From positions 2,108,001-2,172,000 of the forward strand of contig NZ_CP046913.1 of the NCBI RefSeq assembly GCF_009789675.1: a DNA stretch of 64,000 bases, read 5' to 3'. Made by a program: the position numbers and the translations under genes. This DNA is from Paraburkholderia acidisoli (GTDB taxonomy: Bacteria > Pseudomonadota > Gammaproteobacteria > Burkholderiales > Burkholderiaceae). Shown here piece by piece: positions 55,259-64,000 of the stretch. Under the pieces are notes generated by a model, which saw nothing but the letters and a program-made list of their open reading frames with translations, had not been told where the DNA came from and searched no databases. How positions within the stretch are numbered: the stretch's first letter is position 1; every line of letters starts with the position of its first letter.

Positions 55259-55917
55259 GCGCCATGCACGACGATCACATGCACGCGATACGGTCCGTGC
55301 GCCCCCAGAATGATGGTCTGTTCGATGTCGCCGGTGCGCGACGGCCCCGAGACGAAGTTGACCGCGCGCGGCAGCTCGCCGCGTTCGGCGCGCATGAGCG
55401 CGAACGCGTCTTCGTGACCGGCCACGATACGCGAGGCGGGCACCACGGCAATATGCGTTTCCGGCAGCAGCGCGCCCGAGGCCCACGTTTGCGGGCCGGA
55501 GAGCAACACGAGCGTGCCGGTTTCGGCCGTGGCGCAGAAGCAGCCGGTGAACCCGACGAGGTCGCCGTCGGCGGGTTTGCGGAAAGCGACGTCGAGACCC
55601 GCGCCGCGCCAGTCGAGCGCCTCGAGCGTTTGCCACGCGACGGCCTGCATCGGCAGATTGCGTTCGGCGAGATAGCGTTGCGCCGCGGCGGGCACTTCGG
55701 CGAGTTGCTGCACTTCGTCCACCGTGCTCGCCATCTTGCGCGCCTCGGCCATGAAGCGCGCGACGAGATCGCCTTCGAGTTCGGGGCGCGGTCCTTGCGG
55801 ATGACTCGCGAGGTAATCCGCCACGGCTTCCCGCTCGTGCGCCGCGGGCGTGGCCTCGCGTCCCTGCGCGGCGCGAATGCGCGCGAGTATGCTGCGGCGG
55901 GCGGCCGTCGTGTCCAT
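55255..55917 (-). CDS. lutC: LutC/YkgG-family protein (LUD domain)
   Basis: A 220-residue protein of the LUD (DUF162) family. In Bacillus, LutA-LutB-LutC together allow L-lactate use. The C-terminal domain has GCFCATAETGTLVL, LLPETHIAVVP and NFVSGPSRTGDIEQTIILGAHGP, the family's conserved end. No lutA or lutB lies beside it; pncB is upstream and the antiporter relic downstream. A promoter-like box lies 37 bp before the start. Confidence 0.88.
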   Translation of the reverse strand: MDTTAARRSILARIRAAQGREATPAAHEREAVADYLASHPQGPRPELEGDLVARFMAEARKMASTVDEVQQLAEVPAAAQRYLAERNLPMQAVAWQTLEALDWRGAGLDVAFRKPADGDLVGFTGCFCATAETGTLVLLSGPQTWASGALLPETHIAVVPASRIVAGHEDAFALMRAERGELPRAVNFVSGPSRTGDIEQTIILGAHGPYRVHVIVVHGA

Positions 55918-55953
55918 GAACGTCCTCGTCAGATGAAGAAAAGCGACGCGCCG

Positions 55954-55959
55954 ATTATA
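55954..55959 (-). promoter_or_regulatory. -10 element for lutC
   Basis: The minus strand reads CCGTTATAATCGG, with a perfect TATAAT at 55954-55959. No good -35 is visible at 16-18 bp. Transcription would start about 30 nt before the lutC ATG. Confidence 0.45.
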
Positions 55960-56034
55960 ACGGGGCGTCGCCTTGAATTTTTGCCGCTTCGCGCCGCGCA
56001 GCGGGCGGCCCGACTCACTGAAAAGCGCGCGTGA

Positions 56035-57234
56035 CTAGCTCGCGCACTCCACTTCGGTCGGCTGCTCGATGCCGAACACCTGACGCAGATACGCGAGATA
56101 CGCCTTGTCGTCGCACATGTTCTTGCCCGGCGAGTCGGACAGCTTGGCGACGGGCTGGCCGTTGCACCGCACCATCTTGATGACGATCTGCAGCGGCTGA
56201 TAGCCGAGGTCGTTGGTGAGATTCGTGCCCACGCCGAACGCCAGCCGGCAACGCCCGCGAAAACGTTCGTAGAGGCGCAGCACCTTGGGAATGTCGAGCG
56301 CGTCGGAAAAGATCATGGTCTTCGCCCGCGCATCGACGCGATTGTCCTCGTAGTGCTGGAGCAGGCGCTCGCCCCATTCGAACGGATCGCCGGAGTCGTG
56401 GCGCGCGCCGTCGAAGAGCTTGCAGAAGTACATGTCGAAGTCGCGCAGAAACGCTTGCATGCCATAAACGTCCGAGAGCGCGATGCCCAGGTCGCCGCGA
56501 TATTCCTTCGCCCACATCTCGAAGCCGAAGATCTGCGAGTCGCGCAAGCGCGGCCCGAGCGCCTGGCACGCCTGCAGATACTCGTGCGCCATCGTGCCGA
56601 GCGGCGTGAGGTTGTGCTTGAGCGCGTAATACACGTTGCTCGTGCCCGTGAACTGCTCGCCGAGATGCTCCTTGAGCGTCAAGATCACCTCTTCGTGCCA
56701 GCGCTTCGAGAAGCGGCGGCGCGTGCCGTAATCGGCAATCTTGCAATCGGCGAATTCGGGCTTCGCGCCCAGCAATTCGATTTTATGGCGCAGGCGCTCG
56801 CGGCCTTCGTCGTACTGCGGATGCTGCTGCGTGTTGCGGAAATAGACCTCGTTGACGATCGCGAGCACCGGAATCTCGAACAGGATCGTGTGCAGCCACG
56901 GCCCCTTGATCTCGATGTCGATCTCGCCGTTGCCCTTGGCCGAAGGCGTGACCGAGATGTACTTCTCGTTCAGATGAAAGAGCGCGAGAAAGTCGATGAA
57001 GTCGTTCTTGATGAAGCGCATGCGGCGCAGGTAGTCGAGCTCGGGCTCGGCAAAACGCAGGCGGCACAGCTTCTGGATCTCGCCCCGGATCTCGTCGACA
57101 TAAGGCACGAGGTCCACGTTCGGCGTGCGGCAGCGGAAGCGGTATTCCACGTTGGCGGCGGGGAAATGATGCAGCACCACCTGCATCATCGTGAATTTGT
57201 ACAGATCGGTATCGAGCAGCGAAGTAATGATCAT
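56035..57234 (-). CDS. pncB: Nicotinate phosphoribosyltransferase
   Basis: Makes nicotinate mononucleotide from nicotinate and PRPP in NAD salvage. The 399-residue protein starts [20 protein letters not shown], has the conserved [47 protein letters not shown] and [13 protein letters not shown] 57234 is chosen over one at 57312 because [11 protein letters not shown] is the family start. It lies 117 bp upstream of lutC. Confidence 0.96.
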   Translation of the reverse strand: MIITSLLDTDLYKFTMMQVVLHHFPAANVEYRFRCRTPNVDLVPYVDEIRGEIQKLCRLRFAEPELDYLRRMRFIKNDFIDFLALFHLNEKYISVTPSAKGNGEIDIEIKGPWLHTILFEIPVLAIVNEVYFRNTQQHPQYDEGRERLRHKIELLGAKPEFADCKIADYGTRRRFSKRWHEEVILTLKEHLGEQFTGTSNVYYALKHNLTPLGTMAHEYLQACQALGPRLRDSQIFGFEMWAKEYRGDLGIALSDVYGMQAFLRDFDMYFCKLFDGARHDSGDPFEWGERLLQHYEDNRVDARAKTMIFSDALDIPKVLRLYERFRGRCRLAFGVGTNLTNDLGYQPLQIVIKMVRCNGQPVAKLSDSPGKNMCDDKAYLAYLRQVFGIEQPTEVECAS

Positions 57235-57669
57235 GATGGCGAGCCGGACTGCGATAAGGTGCGCCCGCGCCATCTCGCATGCGTGCCGGAACGTCGCGAA
57301 GCCTTGCGGCACAAGGCTTGCGGCAAACCAGCGGCGGCTTCGGGACGGCGGGCGCCAACGGTGCGCTCATGTTACCCCAAGCCTAGCGCGTGCCGTGCCC
57401 GCGACGACACGTCCCCTTGCGCAGAAGGGGCAAATCGGGGCGACGGGCGATTGCGGCGGCGCTCGCGCAGGCAACAAGACGCCGCGAGACGCCCCAAGAG
57501 CCCACGAGACGCCGCCGCGCGACCGCTTATAAACTAATCACGAAACGATCTAAGGAAACGTAACTTCCCGCGCACCGGGCGCTGGGTAGGGAAATTCCGC
57601 ATCAGTTACAATACCGCTTTTGGCGAACCCCGCCATCCCCCGATACAAAAGCATGCAGGAGCTGCTCGA
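57235..57669. other. Divergent pncB/fdxA spacer
   Basis: 435 bp with no supported gene. The left half is GC-rich with GAGACGCC-like short repeats (about 57481-57515). An AT-rich patch (about 57525-57555) follows. TACAAT at 57607-57612 could be the fdxA -10, with no clear -35. Confidence 0.4.
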
Positions 57670-57993
57670 ATGACCCACGTTGTGACCGAAAGCTGCATCA
57701 AGTGCCGCTATACCGACTGCGTCGATGTGTGCCCGGTGGACTGCTTTCGCGAAGGTCCCAACTTCCTCGCGATCGATCCGGACGAGTGCATCGACTGTGC
57801 CGTGTGCGTTGCCGAATGCCCGGTGAACGCGATCTACGCCGAAGAAGACGTGCCTGGCGACCAGCAGGAATTCACCGCGCTGAACGCCGAACTCGCGAAG
57901 GGCTGGCCGAGCATCACCAAGACCAAGGCGCCGCTGCCCGAAGCCGACGAATTCAAGGACGTGAAGGACAAGCTCGCGCTGCTCGCGCGCTAA
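57670..57993 (+). CDS. fdxA: Ferredoxin FdxA (7Fe, [3Fe-4S][4Fe-4S])
   Basis: A 107-residue electron carrier. Cluster ligands lie in [18 protein letters not shown] and [12 protein letters not shown]. The C-terminal extension ([15 protein letters not shown]) is usual for proteobacterial FdxA. The start has AGGAG at 8 nt. It stands alone upstream of the tRNA-Asn genes. Confidence 0.95.
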   Translation: MTHVVTESCIKCRYTDCVDVCPVDCFREGPNFLAIDPDECIDCAVCVAECPVNAIYAEEDVPGDQQEFTALNAELAKGWPSITKTKAPLPEADEFKDVKDKLALLAR

Positions 57994-58081
57994 CGCTGCC
58001 TCGGGGCCTCGCCCAATCCCCTCTTGCGACGTTTTGAAGGGCGTTCGCATTAAAGAGATGGATTGATATGGCGATTGGGTG

Positions 58082-58110
58082 TTGACAGCCTCCAACAGAC
58101 CCCATAGAAT
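58082..58110 (+). promoter_or_regulatory. Sigma-70 promoter for the tRNA-Asn pair
   Basis: Consensus TTGACA (58082-58087), 17 bp, TAGAAT (58105-58110). It is 22 bp upstream of the first tRNA-Asn. Confidence 0.85.
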
Positions 58111-58132
58111 CTCGTTCTCTGCTTTTGTTGAT

Positions 58133-58208
58133 TCCCCGATAGCTCAGTCGGTAGAGCGCCGGACTGTTAATCCGTAGGTCCCTGGTTCGAGCCCAGGTCG
58201 GGGAGCCA
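58133..58208 (+). tRNA. tRNA-Asn (GTT), first copy
   Basis: A 76-nt cloverleaf with acceptor TCCCCGA pairing TCGGGGA, D-arm AGCTCAGTCGGTAGAGC, anticodon GTT in ACTGTTAAT, and encoded CCA. Confidence 0.97.
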
Positions 58209-58281
58209 AGATTAGCAAAAGCGATTCACAAGAGTTCGTTAACCAGAACGAGCTTTTTAGAAGTTAAAGTTGTACTGCTGT

Positions 58282-58357
58282 TCCCCGATAGCTCAGTCGG
58301 TAGAGCGCCGGACTGTTAATCCGTAGGTCCCTGGTTCGAGCCCAGGTCGGGGAGCCA
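58282..58357 (+). tRNA. tRNA-Asn (GTT), second copy
   Basis: Identical in all 76 bases to the copy 149 bp upstream; the 73-bp spacer between them is unrelated. It is followed by a terminator. Confidence 0.97.
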
Positions 58358-58364
58358 AATATCG

Positions 58365-58397
58365 AGGGGTTGCGTTTTTGAACGCAACCCCTTTTTC
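58365..58397. terminator. Rho-independent terminator after tRNA-Asn
   Basis: AGGGGTTGCGTT (58365-58376) and AACGCAACCCCT (58381-58392) pair around TTTG, with TTTTC following. Confidence 0.92.
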
Positions 58398-58506
58398 TTT
58401 TGCATCGCGCTTTCGCCACGCGATTTTACCCATCCTGTTTCGCATGCAACGAGGCGCGCGCCCTCGTCTGCCCGATAATGACGCATCGCCATCTTCGGGA
58501 CTTCGC

Positions 58507-58998
58507 ATGACACGCCGCCCTCTCGTCTCCGTCTCCACCGTCGCCGCCTTCCTCGCCAGCGCCAGCGTCTTTGCCACGGCCGCGCACGCCGAACAGATCG
58601 GCAGCGTCAGCACCAACTTTCGCGTGACCGGCTCCGACAAGGTCGTGGTCGAAGCCTACGACGACCCGCAGGTGCAAGGCGTCACGTGCTACGTCTCGCG
58701 CGCCCGCACGGGCGGCGTGAAAGGCACGCTCGGCATCGCGGAAGACCCGACCGAAGCGTCCATCGCCTGCCGTCAGGTCGGGCCCATCACGTTTGCCGGG
58801 CCGCTCAAGCAGCAAGCCGATGTGTTCAGCGAGCGCATGTCGTTTCTCTTCAAGACGCTGCACGTGGTGCGCGTGGTCGACGCCAAACGCAACGCGCTCG
58901 TGTATCTCACCTACAGCGACCGCGTCGTGAGCGGCAGCGCCAAGAACAGCGTCACGGCCGTTCCCGTGCCCGCCGGCACGACCATCCCGCTGCGCTAA
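58507..58998 (+). CDS. creA: CreA family periplasmic protein
   Basis: A 163-residue exported protein of unknown function. The signal peptide ends AAHA near residue 28, and the mature part begins [26 protein letters not shown], followed by [16 protein letters not shown] and [21 protein letters not shown] sequence (here [18 protein letters not shown]), all CreA hallmarks. Two cysteines could form a disulfide. ATG 58507 gives a normal signal peptide. Confidence 0.93.
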   Translation: MTRRPLVSVSTVAAFLASASVFATAAHAEQIGSVSTNFRVTGSDKVVVEAYDDPQVQGVTCYVSRARTGGVKGTLGIAEDPTEASIACRQVGPITFAGPLKQQADVFSERMSFLFKTLHVVRVVDAKRNALVYLTYSDRVVSGSAKNSVTAVPVPAGTTIPLR

Positions 58999-59026
58999 AC
59001 TGTCAGGTCTCGCGCGGGATCGACTC

Positions 59027-59923
59027 ATGACCGACACACCTTTGCGCGATCACGCCCGCTATTGGCGCACGCCGCTGCTGCCGGGCGCGGATCTCGTCAC
59101 CGCCGACTATCACGAGCACAGTTTCGCGCCGCACTGGCACGAGGCCTACACGATTCCCGTGATCGAGCGCGGCGCGGAATGCTTTCGCTATCGCGGCGCG
59201 CAGCACGTGGCCGCGAGCGGCACCGTGCCCGTCATCAATCCGGGCGAGGTGCACACGGGCTCGCGCGCGGTCGACGAGGGCTGGAGCTATCGCGTGATGT
59301 ACGTGCCGATCGACTATTTGCACGATCTGGCCGGCGAGATCGCGGGACGCGCGCAACCGCTGCCGTGGTTCCCGAGCGAAGTGATCCACGATCTCGATCT
59401 CGCGCACCGCTTGTCGCGCGCGCATCGCCTGCTCGAAGCCGACGCCGGCCGGCGCCGCCTCCTCGACAACCCGGCCGCCGGCCCGCATCCCGCGAGCGAC
59501 CTGCTCGCCGTGGAAGGCGCGCTCATCGACGCGCTCTCCACGCTGCTCAAGCGCTACGCCCGCACCGAGGAAGCTCCGCTCGGGCCGGCTGCGCATGTCG
59601 CGCCGGGCGCGCACGACGCGCGCGTGGAGACGATGAAGGCGCTGCTCGCCGCCGACCTCGCCACGCCGCTGCGCGTGGCCGATCTCGCCCAGGCCGTCGG
59701 GCTTTCGGCGTTTCACGCCACGCGGCTCTTCACCCAGGCGACCGGCCTGCCGCCGCACGCGTGGCGCACGCAATTGCGCCTGCAACGCGCGCTCGCGCCG
59801 CTGCGCGAAGGCCGCACCGTCGCCGATGTCGCCGCCGCGCAAGGCTTCACCGACCAGAGCCATTTCACGCGCCACTTCCGCCGCATGTTCGGCGTGCCGC
59901 CGGGGCGCTGGCAGTCGGAATGA
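59027..59923 (+). CDS. AraC-family transcriptional regulator
   Basis: A 298-residue regulator with an N-terminal cupin-like ligand domain (HEHSFAPHWHEAYTIPVIERG and INPGEVHTG) and a C-terminal double HTH (LRVADLAQAVGLSAFHATRLF; VADVAAAQGFTDQSHFTRHFRRMFG). It lies 80 bp upstream of azlC in the same direction and probably controls the azlCD exporter, as is common for such pairs. Confidence 0.9.
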   Translation: MTDTPLRDHARYWRTPLLPGADLVTADYHEHSFAPHWHEAYTIPVIERGAECFRYRGAQHVAASGTVPVINPGEVHTGSRAVDEGWSYRVMYVPIDYLHDLAGEIAGRAQPLPWFPSEVIHDLDLAHRLSRAHRLLEADAGRRRLLDNPAAGPHPASDLLAVEGALIDALSTLLKRYARTEEAPLGPAAHVAPGAHDARVETMKALLAADLATPLRVADLAQAVGLSAFHATRLFTQATGLPPHAWRTQLRLQRALAPLREGRTVADVAAAQGFTDQSHFTRHFRRMFGVPPGRWQSE

Positions 59924-60003
59924 TTCCCGGCGCCCTCAGCAAGAACGTACAAGCCAGGCGCGCCGCGCTCGCTTAAGCTCGGTCTCCGTATCAGGAGAAC
60001 CGC

Positions 60004-60783
60004 TTGACCACGCACCCTCACCGTTTCGCCGAATTCGTCGCCGGCGCGCGCGACATGATCCCGATGATGATCGGCGCCGCGCCCTTCGGCGTGATCTTCG
60101 GCACGCTCGTCACCTCGGGCCCGCTCTCGCTCTGGCTCGGCCAGTTCATGTCGCTCGCCGTGTTCGCGGGCTCGGCGCAGTTCATCGCCATCGGGCTCAT
60201 TGCCACGCACGCGAGCTTCGCCGTGATCCTGGCGACCACGCTCATCGTCAATCTGCGTCACGTGCTCTATAGCGCGACGCTCGCGCCCTACGTTTCGCAT
60301 CTGCCGCTGCGCTGGCGTCTCGTGCTCGGCGCCGTGCTCACCGACGAAGTGTTCGCCGTCGCCTGGGCGCACTTCCGCCGCCATCCGCCCGGCGACACCG
60401 TTTCGCCGTGGCACTTCCTCGGCTCGGGCATCTCGATGTATCTGAACTGGCAGCTCTGGACCGCGGTCGGCCTGCTGTTCGGCGCGGCGTTTCCCGGTTT
60501 GCAGTCGCTCGGCCTCGACTTCGCCATGGTGGCGACCTTCATCGCCATCGTCGTGCCGCAGCTCGTGGCGCTGCGCTATCTGGCCGCCGCCGTGACGGCC
60601 GGCGCGCTCGCCTACTTCTGGCAGGGCTGGCCGTACAAGCTCGGGCTGCTCGGCGCCGTGCTCGCGGGCGTGCTCGTGGGCGTCGTGCTGTCGCGGCCGC
60701 GCGCCGCGCGCGAAGCCAGCGCCCCGCACGACACGCCGCGCAAGCCGCCCACCGTTCAACGCACCGCCGGAGCCGGCCAATGA
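60004..60783 (+). CDS. azlC: AzlC family branched-chain amino-acid exporter, large subunit
   Basis: A 259-residue inner-membrane protein with about seven helices. AzlC hallmarks are MIPMMIGAAPFGVIFGTL, VFAGSAQFIAIGLI and NLRHVLYSATLAPY. With AzlD it forms an exporter for branched-chain or similar amino acids. The start is TTG 60004 with AGGAG at good spacing. The stop overlaps the azlD start (ATGA). Confidence 0.92.
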   Translation: MTTHPHRFAEFVAGARDMIPMMIGAAPFGVIFGTLVTSGPLSLWLGQFMSLAVFAGSAQFIAIGLIATHASFAVILATTLIVNLRHVLYSATLAPYVSHLPLRWRLVLGAVLTDEVFAVAWAHFRRHPPGDTVSPWHFLGSGISMYLNWQLWTAVGLLFGAAFPGLQSLGLDFAMVATFIAIVVPQLVALRYLAAAVTAGALAYFWQGWPYKLGLLGAVLAGVLVGVVLSRPRAAREASAPHDTPRKPPTVQRTAGAGQ

Positions 60784-61103
60784 ACTACGTCGTCCTCATT
60801 CTCGGCATGGCGCTCGTCACGTGGATCGTGCGCACCGCCGTGTTCGTGCTCGGCGAACGCCTCGTGTTTCCGCCGCTCGTGCGCACCGCGCTCGGCTTCG
60901 TGCCCGTGACGGTGCTCACGGCGATCATCGTGCCGATGGCGGTTTCCCCGCACGGCCAGGGCGCCGAACTCACGTGGCGCAATCCGCAGCTCGTGGGCGC
61001 GCTCGCCGCCATCGCCGTGAGCGCGCTCACCAAACGCCCGCTGCTCACCATCGCCGTGGGGCTCGGCGTGTTCTTCTTCTGGCAAGGCGTCGTGCTGCGC
61101 TGA
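60780..61103 (+). CDS. azlD: AzlD family branched-chain amino-acid exporter, small subunit
   Basis: A 107-residue, four-helix membrane protein. VTWIVRTAVFVLGERLVFPPLVRTALGFVPVTVLTA matches the family N-terminal half, and ALTKRPLLTIAVGLGVFFF its end. It is translationally coupled to azlC. Confidence 0.92.
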   Translation: MNYVVLILGMALVTWIVRTAVFVLGERLVFPPLVRTALGFVPVTVLTAIIVPMAVSPHGQGAELTWRNPQLVGALAAIAVSALTKRPLLTIAVGLGVFFFWQGVVLR

Positions 61104-61335
61104 GCGTCCCCAAGGGCTTCGCTCAAGTTTCACCCCGGTTGGCCGATAAACCCGTCAAGGCCTGCCCTGGAGGCGCTGCGCAATCGTGAAGACGCAGCCC
61201 GCCGGCGGCGGGTCGCGCTTTCACAGGGAGCGCGCGTCCCGCGAGCGGACCGCAGGGCGCCGAGCGCCGCCGCAAGGCGAGCCGCTGGCGCGGACACGGC
61301 GCGAGCGCGGCAAGCAACACATCGGGGCAACCATC

Positions 61336-62094
61336 ATGGGGAACATCACCCTCAACCTGAAAGACGAAACGATCGCGTCGCTGCGCAAGGATTTCGACGC
61401 GTTTTTGCGCGTGTCGCTCAAGCTCGATCCGCAGTTCGCGACGCCGTCTTTCGAGGATTATCTGCGCGCGAAGTTGCTCGACAACATGACGCCGCTGACC
61501 GAGCACGCCGTGCAGCGTCTGCTGCAGGGCGGCCAGTACGCGTGGGCGAAGCGCACGCTCGACAAGGAGTTCCCCGAGGTCGTCTCGATCCTGCTGCGCC
61601 AGGCGAGCGAGTTCGGTTTTGGTTTCGCGTCGCGCCCGGAATGGACGCCCGACGAACTGGCGAAACAATCGCGCGACTGGGCGGCAGCCATTGTGACCGA
61701 GGCGCAAGGCGACGAATCGCTGGTCGACCCGCTCGCCGCGCAGATCAAGTCCGGCGTGCAGGACATCCAGACGCTCGAAGAAGCGATGCAGACGCCCGCG
61801 TGGCGCCTGACGGAGTCACTGCGCCAGCGCACCTATGAAGCGAAGATCGCCTGCGAACAGGCGAGCGGCAGCGTGGCGCGCGAGAAGCTCGGCGAACTGC
61901 GCGGCTTTTTGCGGCTGGGCATCACGCACGGCGTGTTTCAGAAGCAGGAGGCGCAGCAGATCATGGAATATCTGCGCCTGCTGAAGCCGGAAATTTTCGT
62001 CGAGGAACCCGACGACGTGTTCACGCGCCTCGCCGCGTGGCTGCGCAACTTCTTCGTGCCGCAGGCCACGGCGGCACGCGAGCAGCAGCGCTGA
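61336..62094 (+). CDS. Uncharacterised soluble protein
   Basis: A 252-residue protein I do not recognise. It starts MGNITLNLKDETIASLRKDF, is mostly alpha-helical by composition, and has no signal peptide or membrane segment. Notable stretches are EWTPDELAKQSRDWAAAIV and GFLRLGITHGVFQKQEAQQIM. The ATG at 61336 follows GGGGCAACCATC; an in-frame ATG at 61186 adds an Arg-rich run that looks non-coding. It is convergent with the helicase gene, with a GC hairpin between. Confidence 0.75.
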   Translation: MGNITLNLKDETIASLRKDFDAFLRVSLKLDPQFATPSFEDYLRAKLLDNMTPLTEHAVQRLLQGGQYAWAKRTLDKEFPEVVSILLRQASEFGFGFASRPEWTPDELAKQSRDWAAAIVTEAQGDESLVDPLAAQIKSGVQDIQTLEEAMQTPAWRLTESLRQRTYEAKIACEQASGSVAREKLGELRGFLRLGITHGVFQKQEAQQIMEYLRLLKPEIFVEEPDDVFTRLAAWLRNFFVPQATAAREQQR

Positions 62095-62100
62095 CGAAAC

Positions 62101-62130
62101 CCGGGCGCGCCCGCTCCGGCGCGCGCCCGG
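62101..62130. terminator. GC hairpin between convergent genes
   Basis: CCGGGCGCGC (62101-62110) pairs with GCGCGCCCGG (62121-62130) around a 10-nt loop. There is no T-run on either side, so termination by itself is uncertain. Confidence 0.5.
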
Positions 62131-62138
62131 CCTGGGCT

Positions 62139-64000
62139 TCAATCCCACATCTTCCTGAGCTTCGCGGCGATCTCGACCTTCGCTTGCGCCGCCGCGGCCA
62201 GCCCGGCCGCGCTCGGCGCGCTCGCCACGGGGGGAGGCGGCCATGCGCGCGACTCGAACAGCGGCAACATGGCCGTGCCGATAAAGCGCGTACGCGACGC
62301 CCACACATGCCGGTCGCCCGCCGCCGCCTGGTTGTGCACGTAGAAGCGCTGCGGCACGACGATATGCAGGTCTTCCTTCGCGCGCGTCATGGCCACGTAG
62401 AGCAGACGCCGCTCTTCCTCGAGTTCCTCGTCGCTGCCCGCGCCCAGATCGGACGGAATGCAGCCGTCCACGCCGTTGAGCACGAACACGTTGCGCCACT
62501 CCTGGCCTTTGGCCGAATGGATCGTGGAGAGGATCAGATAGTCCTCGTCGAGCAGCGGGTCGGCCGATTCGGCGCTGGTCGCGTCGGGCGGGTCGAGCGT
62601 GAGTTCGGTGAGAAAGCGCTCGCGCGAGGCGTAGGTGCTCGCGATGCTCTCCATTTGCAGCAGGTCGGCGTGCCGCACCGGCGCGTCTTCGTGATTGCGC
62701 TCGAGATGCGGCTCGTACCAGCGCCGCACGCGCTCGAATTCGGCGGGCCAGGGCGTGGCGCGCATGGAGAGATTGTCGATGAGCGAGGCGAACGCGGGCC
62801 AGTCCTCGGCCGCGCGCGGCGGCGCGGCGAACGCCGCCAGCGCCTCGGCGGCGCGGTACGCGCCCGTGCACGCCGCGACCTGATCGAGCAGGCGCGCCGC
62901 ATTCGCCGGCCCGACGCCCGGCAGCAGCTGCGTGACACGAAACCCGGCCACGCGATCGAGCGGGTTTTCCGCCCAGCGCAGCACGGCGAGCACGTCCTTC
63001 ACATGCGCCGCGTCGAGAAAACGCAGGCCGCCGAATTTGACGAACGGGATATTGCGCCGCGCGAGTTCGATTTCGAGCGTGGCGCTATGGTGCGCGGCGC
63101 GAAACAGGACCGCCTGCTGCTTGAGCGTCATACCCGCTTCGCGCGCTTCGAGAATCTGCTCGACCACGTAGCGCGCCTGGGTGGCTTCGTCGGCGACGGT
63201 CACGAGGCGCGGCCGCTGCTGCGAGGGCCGATCGGTCCACAGATTCTTCGTGAAGCGTTCGGTCGCGGCGTCGATCACGGCGTTCGAGGCCGCGAGGATG
63301 GGCGCCGTCGAGCGGTAGTTGCGCTCCAGCGTGACCTGGCGCGCGGGCGGATCGAACTGCGCCGGAAAATCGAGGATATTGCGCACCGTTGCGCCACGAA
63401 ACGAGTAGATGGCCTGCGCGTCGTCGCCGACCACGGTCAGGCCGCGGCCGTCGGGCTTGAGGGCGAGCAGGATCGACGCCTGGAGCCGGTTCGTGTCCTG
63501 GTATTCGTCGACGAGAATATGATCGAAACGGCCCGCCAGGTCGGCCGCAATGACGGGTTCTGCCGCCATCGTCGCCCAATAGAGCAGCAAATCGTCGTAA
63601 TCGAGCACGTTCTGCTTTTGCTTGGCATCCACATAAGACGCGAACAGCACACGCAGTTGCGGCTCCCACTCGAGACACCACGAAAACGAGCGATTGAGCA
63701 CGTTGGCCAGCGAGTCGCCGGTGTTCACAACGCGCGAATAGATCGCAAGACACGTCGATTTGGCGGGAAAACGCTTCTCTTTCGCCGAAAACCCCAATTC
63801 GTGACGTACGAGGTTCATCAGGTCGGCGGAGTCTTCGCGGTCGTTGATCGTGAACGCGGGCGAAAGGCCGATCTGCTCGGCGTATTCACGCAGCAAACGC
63901 GCGCCTACGCCGTGAAACGTCCCCGCCCAAGTCAGCCCTTGTGCCAGCACGGCGGCCGCACCCGGCGCACTCGCGGCAATGCGCGCCACGCGCCGGGTCA
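62139..64000 (-). CDS. UvrD/Rep-type ATP-dependent DNA helicase (5' end beyond window)
   Basis: An SF1A 3'-5' helicase; about 620 C-terminal residues are visible. Motifs present: TFHGVGARLL (Ic), LVDEYQDTN (II), VVGDDAQAIYSFRGA (III), LERNYRST (IV), STIHSAKGQEW (V) and RRLLYVAMTRAKEDL (VI). Walker A (motif I) should lie beyond base 64000; the last codons read TRRVARI, as just after the NKAAREM stretch of the family. It is shorter at the C-terminus than E. coli UvrD. Which paralogue it is cannot be settled here. Confidence 0.93.
   Translation of the reverse strand, partial: TRRVARIAASAPGAAAVLAQGLTWAGTFHGVGARLLREYAEQIGLSPAFTINDREDSADLMNLVRHELGFSAKEKRFPAKSTCLAIYSRVVNTGDSLANVLNRSFSWCLEWEPQLRVLFASYVDAKQKQNVLDYDDLLLYWATMAAEPVIAADLAGRFDHILVDEYQDTNRLQASILLALKPDGRGLTVVGDDAQAIYSFRGATVRNILDFPAQFDPPARQVTLERNYRSTAPILAASNAVIDAATERFTKNLWTDRPSQQRPRLVTVADEATQARYVVEQILEAREAGMTLKQQAVLFRAAHHSATLEIELARRNIPFVKFGGLRFLDAAHVKDVLAVLRWAENPLDRVAGFRVTQLLPGVGPANAARLLDQVAACTGAYRAAEALAAFAAPPRAAEDWPAFASLIDNLSMRATPWPAEFERVRRWYEPHLERNHEDAPVRHADLLQMESIASTYASRERFLTELTLDPPDATSAESADPLLDEDYLILSTIHSAKGQEWRNVFVLNGVDGCIPSDLGAGSDEELEEERRLLYVAMTRAKEDLHIVVPQRFYVHNQAAAGDRHVWASRTRFIGTAMLPLFESRAWPPPPVASAPSAAGLAAAAQAKVEIAAKLRKMWD

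Noticed and set aside
54795..55265. A 156-codon minus-strand frame overlapping the antiporter relic
   Set aside because: It is Arg/Ala-rich and in a different frame from the hydrophobic sequence with antiporter-like motifs.

Overview
This is a GC-rich window dominated by housekeeping genes. The gene order, protein features and codon use point to a beta-proteobacterium of the Burkholderia / Paraburkholderia / Caballeronia group. Supporting signs are an EF-P with Arg32 beside an EarP-type rhamnosyltransferase, the rpoE-rseA-rseB-mucD block next to the fab cluster, a long-tailed RNase III, and the yceD-rpmF-plsX-fabHDG-acpP-fabF string with a maf gene divergent from yceD. The assignment rests on recognition, not on a database search. 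I see no phage, insertion sequence, CRISPR array or plasmid-like region.

Layout. 0.2-6.3 kb: a GT4 glycosyltransferase, an ABC exporter and the trehalose pair otsB-otsA. 6.6-8.8 kb: three copper-handling genes for cytochrome oxidase assembly (Sco1/SenC, PCuAC, CtaG). 8.9-15.9 kb: an ElaA-type acetyltransferase, a DUF2164 protein, tRNA-Cys, two identical tRNA-Gly genes, pgsA, uvrC, earP and efp. 16.2-18.2 kb: a CsbD-family gene behind a sigma-54-like promoter, followed by an NtrC-type response regulator. 18.3-31.3 kb, minus strand: rpoE-rseA-rseB-mucD-glutaredoxin, then lepA-lepB-rnc-era-recO-pdxJ-acpS-nagZ. 31.4-38.9 kb, minus strand: yceD-rpmF-plsX-fabH-fabD-fabG-acpP-fabF and a YgfX-like membrane protein. 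39.2-43.8 kb: maf and a methyltransferase, then sppA, a Rieske protein, a HAD phosphatase and rluC. 43.8-48.0 kb: rne with a leader of about 820 nt. 48.2-51.3 kb: moaA-mobA-moeA. 51.4-57.2 kb: a small membrane protein, a GNAT enzyme, rmuC, a 2-hydroxyacid dehydrogenase, an internally deleted antiporter relic, lutC and pncB. 57.7-64 kb: fdxA, two identical tRNA-Asn genes, creA, an AraC regulator with azlCD, an unrecognised 252-residue protein, and a UvrD/Rep helicase cut by the window edge.

How the genes work together. The rpoE block is an envelope-stress circuit. It is followed by the secretion, RNA-processing and GTPase operon and by the fatty-acid and phospholipid initiation operon. Several hairpins sit inside these operons (before lepA, before rnc, between acpP and fabF, between rpmF and plsX) and could set relative expression. 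The copper genes serve terminal oxidase assembly. EarP modifies EF-P. The moa, mob and moe genes make molybdenum cofactor.

Most interesting items. (1) A 137-codon gene coupled to lutC looks like the first and last parts of an NhaD/CitMHS-type Na+/H+ antiporter joined in frame. (2) A near-consensus sigma-54 promoter precedes csbD, next to an NtrC-like regulator whose GAFTGA loop reads GAFAGA. (3) Short tandem duplications occur in several spacers, one of which repeats the start-codon context of ctaG. (4) A 14-bp all-GC hairpin lies just upstream of the RNase III start codon. (5) The rne leader is very long. No clearly new multi-gene defence or metabolic system is visible.
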